Shown here: piece by piece, positions 35,911 through 45,859 of the stretch | Position numbering within the stretch: position 1 is the stretch's first letter | How the letters are laid out: the number at the start of each line of letters is the position of its first letter | Assembly: GCA_019915015.1 (NCBI GenBank) | Contig: JAHBBC010000001.1 | Span: 1,984,001 to 2,048,000, forward strand | DNA from: Auriscalpium vulgare | Lineage: Eukaryota; Basidiomycota; Agaricomycetes; Russulales; Auriscalpiaceae | DNA length: 64,000 nt | Reading direction: 5' to 3' | Translations under genes and position numbers: made by a program | The notes under the pieces: model-generated | The model's input: the letters and a program-made list of their open reading frames with translations, nothing else | Databases searched by the model: none | Told to the model about the DNA's origin: nothing

Positions 35911-38278
35911 TTAGCGCGAAGATCCGGGGAAGACGGGCGGCGGCCGAGCGGGCGCCGCCTCGCGCGGGGGCTTCACACGGAACTCCGCGAGGATCGAGAT
36001 ATGGCTGCAAAGCAAGTCAGCAAGTCGACAATACGATCCGCCATTGCATGAACGTACTCAGACGGGTGGTGCGGATCGGGGAACCCGACCGCATTCTTAA
36101 GGTACCCCTTGTCCACCTCGCCGAGCACGCCGACGGGCGTGAGCGTACCTGTCGAGTACCATATGTAGTCGATCGCGCCCTGGTAACTCGGCGTGAAGTT
36201 CGTCAGCGGGAGCTCGCCCGCCCCCGCGTAAGCGCTTTTCAAGCCGAAGCGGTGGCGGATGCCTTCAGACGTGTACCGCCCGTACTGGTGGCTCATGAAG
36301 TCGGCATGGTCTGGTGGGCAATATCCGTTCGCCATGAAGTCGTACACGGCCTCCTCGGGCACGGAGTTGTAGTCTCCCGCAACGATCAGCGGGATCTGCT
36401 TCGCGTCCGTGTACGTGGGGATCACGCGCGGGGGCGGCGCGTCGGGCGGCGCGTTCGGGTCGACGGGTGTCGGCGGCGCGGGCGGGTACTTGACGAACTG
36501 CGACGCGTGCTTCTCGACTTCGTCCATCAGCATGGCGGTCTGCACGAGCTTGACGTCCCGGAACGCGGGGTCCCATATGATGTGCGCGTTCGCAATCACG
36601 AAGCGCGTGCGGGTTTCCTTGTTCTCAAACAGGCAGACGACGGCAACGTGGTCCTTGTTCAACACGCGGTTGAACATGTCGTCCGTCTTCTTGAAGTCTG
36701 CCCGCTGCATTGCCATGGAGCCAAACTCGAGGGGGAAGTTCTCCACCATCGTGTATTTGCTGCAGGAACCCGAGGTTAGCAAGGCAGAACACAGAAAGCG
36801 GAGACGACGCACTCTCTCTTGTAAAATATGGCACACCCGTCTACCATCCGGCGGTCCGCGTCGCTCATCGTCTTGTGCCGCGACTTTGGAACGTGGACCC
36901 CATCGTAGCCCCGCTCTCCCAGCCGCTTCGAGAAGTACTCCTCGAAAGCGCCTGTGTCAACTTCCTGCAAACATAGGAAGTCCGCATCGTGATCGAGGAC
37001 CTCGCGCAGAATCAACCCCTTCCGGTACTCCCATGCAAGCGCCCAGGAAGGCGTATACCCGTACAGGCGCTCAGTTGCATACTTCTCCGCGAGGATGTTG
37101 TAGCATACAACAGTGAACGTCTCGGCTTGCTGGTCGGCCAGCAGCGCCTCACGCTCGGCGGGACTGAGGAGGTCGCGCCACATCCGGTCGGGTGGTGAGG
37201 GGGGTATGGGACATGAGTCGCGGAGAAAGGCGATGAGGGCGGGTGTGCCCTCCTTCTGCACGAGAGCCTTCAGCGACGGCTCCAGCGGGTTGCCCTCGAC
37301 ACCTATTGTCTGCAATTGGTGCAATGTCCCAAGCTCCGGCGGGATGGTAGAGATGTGGTTATCGAAGAGGTAGAGCTCCTTCAACGAGGTCAACATCCCT
37401 AGTTCTGTGGGCACGGTAACGAGGTTGTTCCCAGAGAGATCCAGCAGCTCGAGGTGTCGTAGCTTGGAGATCTCCGGAGGGACAGTGGAAAGGGCATTGT
37501 GATTGAGGTAAAGGTTGACGAGGAAGGTGAAAGAGAAGAGGCCAGACGTGGGAGGGAGGTTCTTGATCTGTACTCCTCCCATGTCAAGCGAGCTCCACGT
37601 ATTTGCCGGAGGCTTCGCAGCTGTCCGCCGTGGGGCTACCTCAATGGGCGCACTTGTTGACGACGGATGGCTGTCGGCTGGACCGCTCGCTTTCGGCGAC
37701 GATTCCGTGCCGTTCGCGCTCGCGTTCGCAATAGGTGGTGTTTCGGGCTCTTTCATTGGTTCTGACGCAGGTTTGTTCGGGTTTGTAATGGCGATTGCGG
37801 ACTTTGCGACCGTCCGCGATGCCATTGCGCTAGCACGGGCTCGATGATGCGGCTGACGCGACGCCCGTATCATCTGTGCGTCGAAGAAGAAGACAGACAA
37901 TGAGCACGGGACATTGGGACGCCTCGGATATGGCGGGATGAGCCACTCCGCGCGACAGGAAAACACGCACCTCGCACTTGAGCAGCTGCTGTTGCCAGTG
38001 GGGGGTTATTATCTGGCTGGCAGCGCTCCCCGGAGATCCCTGGCCCACGCCGACGTGCTGTCCATTAACGATACCGTTGGGTGGCGGTGAGGGGTAGTGA
38101 GACAAGGAGTTCTGATGATGATGGAGGCCGGGCATCTGATGTGGGATGTGCGCTCCGTTGGTGTAGAGGGCATAGCCTGGTGAGGGTGGGGGTGGCCCGA
38201 AGGCATGTGCGGGTCTCGGCCAAGGGGACTGGTCTGAGAGCTTGTGGGCGATGCCGGGGATTGCTGAGGGTAGTACAT
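35911..38278 (-). CDS. CCR4: Ccr4 mRNA deadenylase (LRR plus EEP nuclease)
   Basis: Catalytic poly(A)-specific 3' exonuclease of the Ccr4-Not complex. Exons: 38278-37971, 37873-36813, 36759-36058, 36004-35911. Order seen: Gln/Pro/His-rich N-terminus (QQSPASPTSS), leucine-rich repeats that bind Caf1 (LYLNHNALSTVPPEI, LDLSGNNLVTVPTEL, LYLFDNHISTIPPEL), then the endonuclease/exonuclease/phosphatase fold with VVCYNILAEKYATE, metal-binding Glu in FLCLQEVD, ANAHIIWDP, VAGDYNSVPEE and the terminal SDHISILAEF, in which the Asp codon before the catalytic His is interrupted by the last intron. A Pro-rich insert (APPTPVDPNAPPDAPPP) sits in the nuclease. The N-terminal frame from the ATG at 38278 and the frame reaching exon 2 differ by one base around 38220-38240 (a short homopolymer), so either that base is a sequence error or the start is wrong. 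Confidence 0.9.
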
Positions 38279-38754
38279 CGCATTTGGGGTGAACAGGCCG
38301 TCCTGCTCCGAGTAGAGTCGGTAATCCAGCCGCGCAACGTGAGCGATGGCTCGGGTGAGGACGCGGCGTGCAGCTCGGAGCTGCAACCCGAGAGGACAAA
38401 GGCGAGCTGAGCGAGAGGGGACGAGACGATCTGGACGGTAGAGAGTGTGGCGAGAGAGCGCGGTGCGTGCTGTGCGACAATCAGAATGGCAAGGAAGAGG
38501 TGGTCGTCGTCGATGGCGGTGTTGAGCGAGTGGCTGGCGACCGACTCAGCGCCTCCAAGCCAGGTCACGGCGCGGTGACGGAGCGTGACCGAGGGGAAGT
38601 GACGCTGAGTCAGCACGCGGGAGACTGGAAGCCGCCAACACGGAATGGGCCCATTAGAACAAAATGCACTGGTCTTACTTCAATCGCGTCCTCTTCGCGT
38701 TCCAAACGGCTTATAAGACCGTCCCCGTCGCTCGCTCCCTTTCATCCCTCCGCC
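38279..38754. promoter_or_regulatory. Divergent promoter region Ccr4 / mevalonate decarboxylase
   Basis: About 480 bp between two divergent starts. A TATA-like TTATAAG at 38711-38717 lies about 38 bp before the decarboxylase ATG, followed by a pyrimidine-rich stretch typical of a fungal transcription start. No clear element for the Ccr4 side. Confidence 0.5.
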
Positions 38755-40069
38755 ATGCCCGTCTACCAAGCCACCGTCTCCGCCCCCGTCAACATCGCCT
38801 GCATCAAGTGCGTACCCTCCTCCCATCTCTCTCACCATCCATCTGATCTTGCACAGGTACTGGGGCAAGCGCGACACCAAGCTCATCCTCCCGACCAACT
38901 CTTCCCTGTCCGTCACTCTTGATCAGGATCACCTGCGATCGACCACCACCTCGCGCGCGGACCCGTCCTTCGAGAAGGACAGACTCTGGCTGAATGGCAA
39001 GGAGGAGGTCATCGCCCCCGGCGGACGCATGGCGACCTGCATTTCCGAGCTCAAGCGATTAAGGCGCGAGGTGGAGGAGAACAACGCAGCCGAACCCAAG
39101 GTATGTCCTTCGCCGTTCACCTCGCGTCCCCGTGCCTATTCGCCTCCACCAGCTCTCCGCCTTCGCCGTGCACATCTCGTCCCTCAACAACTTTCCGACC
39201 GCCGCCGGGCTCGCCTCGTCCGCGTCCGGCTTTGCCGCGCTTGTCGCGTCCCTCGCTGCGCTTTACCAGCTCCCCGCGTCCCCGTCGACGCTCTCGCTCA
39301 TCGCGCGCCAGGGCTCCGGCTCCGCGTGCCGCTCCCTCTTCGGCGGCTACGTCGCCTGGCAGGAGGGCACCGCGCCCGACGGCTCCGACTCGCTTGCGGT
39401 CGAGGTCGCCCCGCGCGAGCACTGGCCGTCCTTGCATGCGCTCATCTGCGTCGTCTCGGACGACAAGAAGGGCACCTCCTCGACCTCCGGCATGCAGCGC
39501 ACCGTCGAGACCTCCCCGCTGCTCCAGCACCGCATCAAGCACGTCGTGCCTGAGCGCATGCGCATCATCAGCGACGCCATCCGCGCCCGCGACTTTGACA
39601 CCTTCGCCCGCGTCACCATGCAGGACTCGAATCAGTTCCACGCCGTCGCCCTCGACACCGACCCGCCCATCTTCTACATGAACGACGTCAGCCGCACCAT
39701 TATCGCGATCATCACGGAGTACAACCGCGTCTCCGTTGCGGCCGGCGGGAAGCTCAAGGCGGCCTACACGTACGACGCGGGCCCCAACGCGGTTATCTAC
39801 GCGCCCGAGGAGAACTCAAGGAGATTGTCGAGCTCATTGTCAGTTACTTCCCCCAGCCCGCGCCGTTCAAGGATCCCTTCGGACTCTTCGGTTCCGCCGG
39901 CGTCGGTGAAGGGAAGCTGGTAGAAGGCTTCAACGCGGCGGTGGCAAAGAAGTTCCCGGTGGGGTCGGTGAAGAACTTGATCCACACGCGCGTTGGCGAT
40001 GGGCCGCGGAAGCTTGACGACGCGGAGGCATTGCTGGGGCCCGATGGGCAGCCCAAGTCTTTGGCGTAA
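38755..40069 (+). CDS. MVD1: Diphosphomevalonate decarboxylase (one-base frameshift present)
   Basis: Last step of the mevalonate pathway: ATP-dependent decarboxylation of mevalonate diphosphate to isopentenyl diphosphate, feeding ergosterol synthesis. Exons 38755-38807, 38857-39100 and 39153-40069. The start MPVYQATVSAPVNIACIKYWGKRD is diagnostic (first part of the GHMP kinase-like fold), followed by LPTNSSLSVTLDQ, the ATP-binding loop FPTAAGLASSASGFAAL, GSACRSLFGGYV, and TYDAGPNAVIYA. After GPNAVIYAPEEN one base is missing at about 39815 (AAC then TCAAG where CTCAAG is expected); the following frame continues with KEIVELIVSYFPQP and the normal C-terminus to TAA 40067. Exon 3 is 917 nt, one short of a whole codon number. 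In an essential gene this is more likely a consensus error than a mutation. Confidence 0.93.
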
Positions 40070-40466
40070 GATGCGACGCGGGTGGTGTAACGATTTTTGT
40101 AGACATAGATTTGTAGGGGCTTCCTGGAAGTAAAAGCACATTTTCTGCGATACACTATGGCCGGGCCGGAGCCCGGCAACTACTAGTACTCAGTCTCCAC
40201 GTTCCACGAGCCTGCGACGCGCCGATGGAGACGCACGCGTATATGCCGCCGACTACCTCACAGCACCGCGCCGCCTATGTGACGCGCTTCTCTGCGCGAT
40301 CTCCCTGCCCACGCGAAACAGAGTCAGTTGAAACTTGAGGCTTAAGAATCCAAAGCAGCACTAGAGCTAGTCAAGCATTCGTCACTGGCTCTATCTACGT
40401 CTAGTATTTGATATACGTTGTCCGATGAATCAACCGAAGTCAGAAGCGTACATAAAGGGGCTCTGT
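40070..40466. other. Intergenic, nothing recognised
   Basis: About 400 bp between the decarboxylase and the subtilase remnant, which end toward each other. No feature seen. Confidence 0.5.
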
Positions 40467-41340
40467 CTATGTGGTCAAAAGTAGCCAATAATGGGACAAC
40501 CAACTCTCAAAGTCATCCTCCTGCGTCAGATCGCGAGTAATCTTCAACGCCCACCAATATTCGATAGGAACCCTGATCCCAATAGGACATATTCGCAAAC
40601 TGGCGGCCCAGCACGAGGAGCGTGTACCCAGAGGCCTGCAGTCATGTCAGGCATCGAGTTAAAGAACGGAATGCGCCAGGCAGCGATGACGTACGGTATG
40701 CCGAACGACGTAATCATACTCGAGCAGCGCGCCGATGACGGACACCTGCGCGAACGTGTTCGGACTGCCATGCGGGAACGAGAAGATCGGCCTGTCGAGG
40801 ACGCTGCCGTTCTGCTCGACAGAGCTGTGGCTCAGCGTCGGCGTCAGGGTGATGTTCGCCTCTACGAGGTCGATGCGTAAGAGCGGCGTGCCGAAGGTTA
40901 GCCTATTCGCATGGCAGTCGCCAGCGTACTGAGGGACAGAGCTCACGTCAACCCCCCTACCGATGCTGTGATACTGGATAAGAGTAGCCCGAAAAAGAGT
41001 AATTGTGCGCGGACGTCTCGCCGTGCATATTCGGGAAGTACGTTCCGAAGACTGCGTCCGAGTTGTCGAGAATCTGCGCATCTCTCAGGGCCGCTGCCAG
41101 GCCCATGTAGGTGACGTGCGTGTCTTCAGTCTCGCTTTGCACCTGGATATAACCAGAGAAGACCGGGAACATATTGGCGTCAACATCGGTGGGCGGTTTG
41201 ATGACGACAGTGACTATCTGCGACTGCCCGGGACCAAGGAAGAAGCCAGTCGTGCTGAGCCAGACGCTAGTGGCAGCTGTCGAGAGGGAAACTGGTCCAA
41301 ATGCCGGCTGGACGGAGTGACGGCGGCTCTCAGGTACAAA
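40467..41340 (-). pseudogene. Subtilase remnant: 3' half only
   Basis: Reading leftwards from about 41340, the C-terminal fibronectin-like part of an S8 subtilase is recognisable: SVQPAFGPVSLSTA, FFLGPGQSQIVTVVIKPPTD, FPVFSGYIQVQSETEDTHV, then LTFGTPLLRIDLVEANITL, RPIFSFPHGSPNTFAQVS and EYDYVVRH. It is closest to the copy at 31.8-35.5 kb, including intron positions. The signal peptide, prodomain and the whole catalytic domain are absent, and the sequence right of 41340 is unrelated. Toward the end two 2-bp losses relative to the 35.4-kb copy shift the frame (one before the DLTQE block, one after FESWL), and the stop differs (TAG 40469-40467). It is a non-functional fragment. Confidence 0.8.
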
Positions 41341-42880
41341 CTGAAGTTACTTACTAGACACCGAGCACCGGTATCGCCGCGCCCCGTGTGTTAGGGCATG
41401 GCAGCTCGCCTTTTGCCTGGAAGCAACATACTATAGCAAGCCTTCTTGATGAGCTCTCTCGGTAAGCTTTCTGCGTGAAGTCTCCACTAGTCTTCGTTCG
41501 AACTGTTGGGAATCTAGACGGTGAATGTGGGTCAGTCTCCTCAAGGCTGAAACATGAGCAAGCGGCAAGCTTGAGAGATAAGGAAGAACCAAAGGCAGAC
41601 GTACGATTCGCTGGAGAAGCTCGAGGGGCGGGCCGATGATCAATGACACAGTAGCGCGAAGACAGGATTGTTGAATGGAAGCGTCGGAGTGGACTTGATG
41701 CCAATTGTTGATGCGCAGAATGCGCAGAAGATCCGTGCCGAACGCCACACAGCAGATTTTCCCTGCTAGCAACTGAGCACCATGGTGTGGATGTTGGAGT
41801 CACAGATCGCAGTGGAAAGCCTTGGACGGCTTACCGAGTAAGACTGGTTGTCAGAGACGACCACATGCTGTGACTTCAGATGACCTGCACTTTGGGCAAC
41901 TACTCGAAGGGCGGCCACGGACGCGGGCATGGATCGAAAATTTGATGAGGGTGCAGACCACGACGGCCACATGAAATTTCGGCGGCGGCCACCTGGTCAT
42001 AGGTCGCCAGTGGCCCAGTGGCCGGTGTCAATGCAGAGGGCCGGCATGCAGGGATGATCGCAGACCATTTCTTCAAGTGAGCGTGCCGTACGTGTAGGGG
42101 CCCCTTGCAGCCTTCAGCCCAATACCAGGGTGACGTGCCTCATCGGACTGAAGTCCGAGCCCCGAAGCAGGCCGAAAGCGACGACTCGATGGGACTTTGC
42201 TTTGGCGGTTGGAGACGTCTGTCCAATCGTGTTAGTAATCGCCTCGACCTCTCGACTTCCACACGTGTGGGACACTGCTGGCTGATTTGACGGCTAAGTG
42301 GACGGCCATTCCTTTGCCAGCTAAGACGAGAGGATACTCGGAGGGACAGCGAGATAGCTTGACGTGCGCGAGTTGAACCACTCGATCGCTGTTGGCGGTG
42401 GATAGGCCCGTGGGAACGTGCTACATCAATGACAAATCAGTCGATTAGCTAATGCTACTGGGGCACTACTACGTTCACTGCGTCCGAACGATAATAATGC
42501 AAAAACCGACTGGACACCACGGACCCTCGTATACGGAAATGAAGGACACTTTAGAGAGCTTGTTGAAAACGAACACTTGCACTGATTGACCAGTAAATAC
42601 CGTGACGTCGGCTCCGCCTCGCCTCCGAGTCGCGCCGACTCGCTCTCGGACCTCGCTGTGGCACCCTAGCTTCTTCCTTCCCGTCCAGACGGAGCGCAAA
42701 CGTAAAGTAGGCGTCAGTGACAGCGGCAGAAGCGACGCGGCTTCGACTTCCGCCAGATTAATGAACGAGATGTATAGCAGCGTGCGCAGTCCGCAGTCGG
42801 CTTGGTGGGGATAGAATTAATTCAGGATGTGTGGTACTGTCATGTGTCGTATAAAGGTCCATCGTAAATTAGCGATGTGT

Positions 42881-42911
<31 letters not shown>

Positions 42912-42931
42912 GGGGGGGATATGAAAGGGGC
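41341..42931. other. Gene-poor interval, nothing recognised
   Basis: About 1.6 kb between the subtilase remnant and the SNG1-like gene. Short frames on both strands only; ends in a TG/G microsatellite. Confidence 0.5.
42876..42918 (+). repeat. (TG)n followed by a run of 24 G
   Basis: Ten TG dinucleotides (42876-42895) run into an uninterrupted G tract of about 24 bases (42895-42918), 14 bp beyond the SNG1-like stop codon, in its 3' flank (C-rich on the coding strand). Confidence 0.9.
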
Positions 42932-44554
42932 CTATGGCTTCTGTGCGTCTGCGAGGGATTTCTCGCGCGCAAGAATAGTCTGGCGACGCATGTGGTACTG
43001 GAACAAGGTCATCGTGATGAGCGAGACGAGCACCCATGCGAGCTGCACGCCGAAATTCAGGCCCACTGACAAACCGGTCAGCACACAAATTCTCACATCA
43101 TGGAATAAGTAGGCTGCTCACGTTGATTCTTCGTGTTGAACACGATCGTGCGCACGGCCTGCTGTACGTTGTAGAACGGCATTGCGTAGCCATAATGGTA
43201 CACGCGCGGGAGGAGCTCGATCGGGAAGTAGCACACGCTCACGTTGGAAATGATCCACAAGAGCAGGAAGAACGGGAGGAAGCGTGGGGTGAGGATCGTA
43301 ATCATCGCCTCGACCCCGAACCCGAGCGCGCACATCGCGAACCACGAGATCATCCAGTACACGAGGAATCCTGAATGCCCGAATGTCCGAGCGAACGGCA
43401 CCTGGAACGCGACGGAGAGGAGGCAGTAGAATAGCTGTGCGCGCATAAGCGTCAGCGGAGAGAGAGAGGGATGAGAGTAGGGGTCTGATACGCACGGAAA
43501 CTAAAAAGTACGCAGTGATGGGGATGAAGATGCGCATGAGCATGAGCGACCTGAACGTCAGCCGGTCCTCAATCTGCGTAACGTTGACGCGCGCGGCGTA
43601 GTTCGCGGACGAAACGACAAACGCCAGGATGAGCAAGTAGATAAGCCCGACAAATGTCACGGCGGCCGCGACGGGCACATCAAATGGGCGCAAGTTCACG
43701 ATGGTGTAGGACGTCGGCTCCGAGAGTAGCTGCGGCGCGACCTGTGCGAGCGCAGTTACGTTCGCCGCACCCGTTTGAGCGACGCGCTGCACAAATTGCG
43801 TGTTGAACGCAAGCGTTGCGCGGTCCAGCAGCGAGAGGATGTTTGGGCGGATCAGTACGCGATACGCGTTCTCGCTGCGGGCCTCGGCACTGTAGACGGT
43901 GATCGCGGTGGACGCGTTGTAGGACGAATCCACCGCCGCGGCGGCGGCATTGAGCTTGCTCGTCGCTTGTGCATTTACTGTGCGAATGCATTCAGAGATG
44001 GGGGAAAGGATGAACGGAGAGGACACGTACCACTGACGATGGCCCATACTTTGTCCTGCAGGACTTGCCACTCGATGTCCTGCACACCATTCGGAAACTG
44101 CGACGCTGAGTGAACCTCCCATGTCATCACGCTCTTCTGCCCTTTCGTCACCGCCGCGGCCTGCACAACCGAGCGCCCGAGATCACTGCCGTCAAAGTCC
44201 TGCATCATGCATAGCCGCTTCGTCAGGCACGCATTGCGCCGGAAGGCAGAGAAGGACACGCACCACTATCCATCCCTTGAGGTTGTGCACATGCGCTGTA
44301 GACGACCAGAGGGCGCCCCAGTATATCGAAAGGACAGCGAGTACGAGGATGATGATTGCAAAGGTGAAAATGGCGAGGATCTTTGTGTATATCTTGCGGG
44401 CTTGGGCGGTGGATGGGTCATTTGACCAGTAGCCCTCCGTGAACCAGGGCTTCCCGTACGTGGCGGCCGCTGGCTGGGCGTCGCCATTCTCTGTGCGGCT
44501 AGAGAGAGAGGGGTTGCTGAGGGCGGCCGGTGCTGACTTCTCCGTGGCTGACAT
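42932..44554 (-). CDS. SNG1-like DUF3533 membrane protein
   Basis: Six or so exons from the ATG at 44554 to TAG 42934-42932. N-terminal cytosolic stretch, first membrane helix (LAIFTFAIIILVLAVLSIYW), a large lumenal/extracellular segment (GWIVDFDGSDLGRSVV, SQFPNGVQDIEWQVL, SSYNASTAITVYSAEARSE), then a cluster of membrane helices (VPVAAAVTFVGLIYLLILAF, SLMLMRIFIPITAYFLVS, VYWMISWFAMCALGFGVEA, FLPFFLLLWIISNVSVC with FPIELLP) and NVQQAVRTIVFNTKNQ. This layout and the YHYGYAMPFYNVQQA motif match DUF3533, which includes yeast Sng1 (nitrosoguanidine resistance) and is related to ABC-2-type membrane domains. Substrate unknown. The upstream in-frame TTG codons were not accepted as starts. Confidence 0.85.
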
Positions 44555-45859
44555 GGCGGGCGCGGGGATAAGGGCAGGCGGGGGGCAGCCTGGGGCGGAG
44601 GAAGAGCGGGGGCAGGGGGCGGGTTGGATGGACAAGCGTCAGTGCAGTGGCGGCCAGAACATGTTCCCTGCTTTTGTACTTGGCGAGGGAGGAGAGCGGC
44701 CGCCTTTCCTCATCCGCTAAGCGCTCACATCACATCACGCTTGTCCAAGTTGCTCCGCTTTACCTCCCAAACCACCAAATAAACTGGTTGTCGAACCAAC
44801 TCGAATGGGGTTTCCTTCCGCCTCGGCCTCTGCCCGATGGCAATGCACGAAGCGCCCGTCTCCGTGCCTGAGGCGATACGCCCGAATCCGGACCGCCGTC
44901 TCGACTCTCGCCACCTCGCACCGCACCGTGACCCACCTAGTCTCCGTAGTACCCATTTTCCGCTGGACCTGGCAGGACCTGGCTCACAACTACCATGTCT
45001 ACCTCCTCGGCCGATTTGTCACGCGCGACTTCATTGGCGAGCAAAATAGCTTGCTGACTAGTAGTCTCCATTGCCGATTTTGCGGAATACACTCGTTCTG
45101 CTTCAACTTGCTGACCTTGTTGACTCTGGCTGCTGACAGACACATGATCCCCTTGACGCCGACGTCATACGACAACGCGCTCGGAGGCGAGCACTCCGGC
45201 GAGCACATTACGGCCTGCAAAACAACATGCTCGAGTGACGCTGCGCTCGGTCGAGGCTCGCACTCCGAGCGCAATATTAAATCGTGAACACCTCGTAGAA
45301 TCACAGCCATTTTTCAGTTCAAATACATCCTGAGGTCATTAAAATCACTTATCTCTTACCTCGCCCGTCCGGGCCCGGGTGCTGCCCGAGGCCCCGAGCC
45401 ACCTCATCCCCTTCCGGCTTCCGTAGCGTTCCAATCATCGTCGCCCTATTGTCGAGGTTTTGTTGATGGTATTGGTCGTCGTCGTAGGAACGTTGAACAA
45501 GATCCATTGCTTGCCAAGGTTTCTCCCCGGTCTTCGGAGGCAAGTCTGAGGTCATAAATGTGCCAGGCATGCCCATTTGCTTCTGTTTGCGCCTCTTCAG
45601 CCACTGTAGAGAACGGCGGCTCGTCAGCCTCGATCCTGTGCAAGGTAACGGCCCCATGCTGAGGCGTGTTTCGAGGAGCCACATTGGAGCAAAATGCATA
45701 TGGGTACAGTAAAGTTGAATAAACAACTCTGCGGAAATTCTACACTATCATGCGACGTACCAGGTCACCTGTAAATACAACACGTACGAAAGACCCACAC
45801 AGGCTGTGTATTCTGCTTGTAAATACAGCACATAAGCGGGACCCACAACCCACCGTTCA
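44555..45859. other. Intergenic with a short imperfect repeat
   Basis: 1.3 kb upstream of the SNG1-like gene. Around 45770-45845 two imperfect copies of about 30 bp (CTGTAAATACA / CTTGTAAATACA ... GACCCACA) stand close together. No gene supported. Confidence 0.45.
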
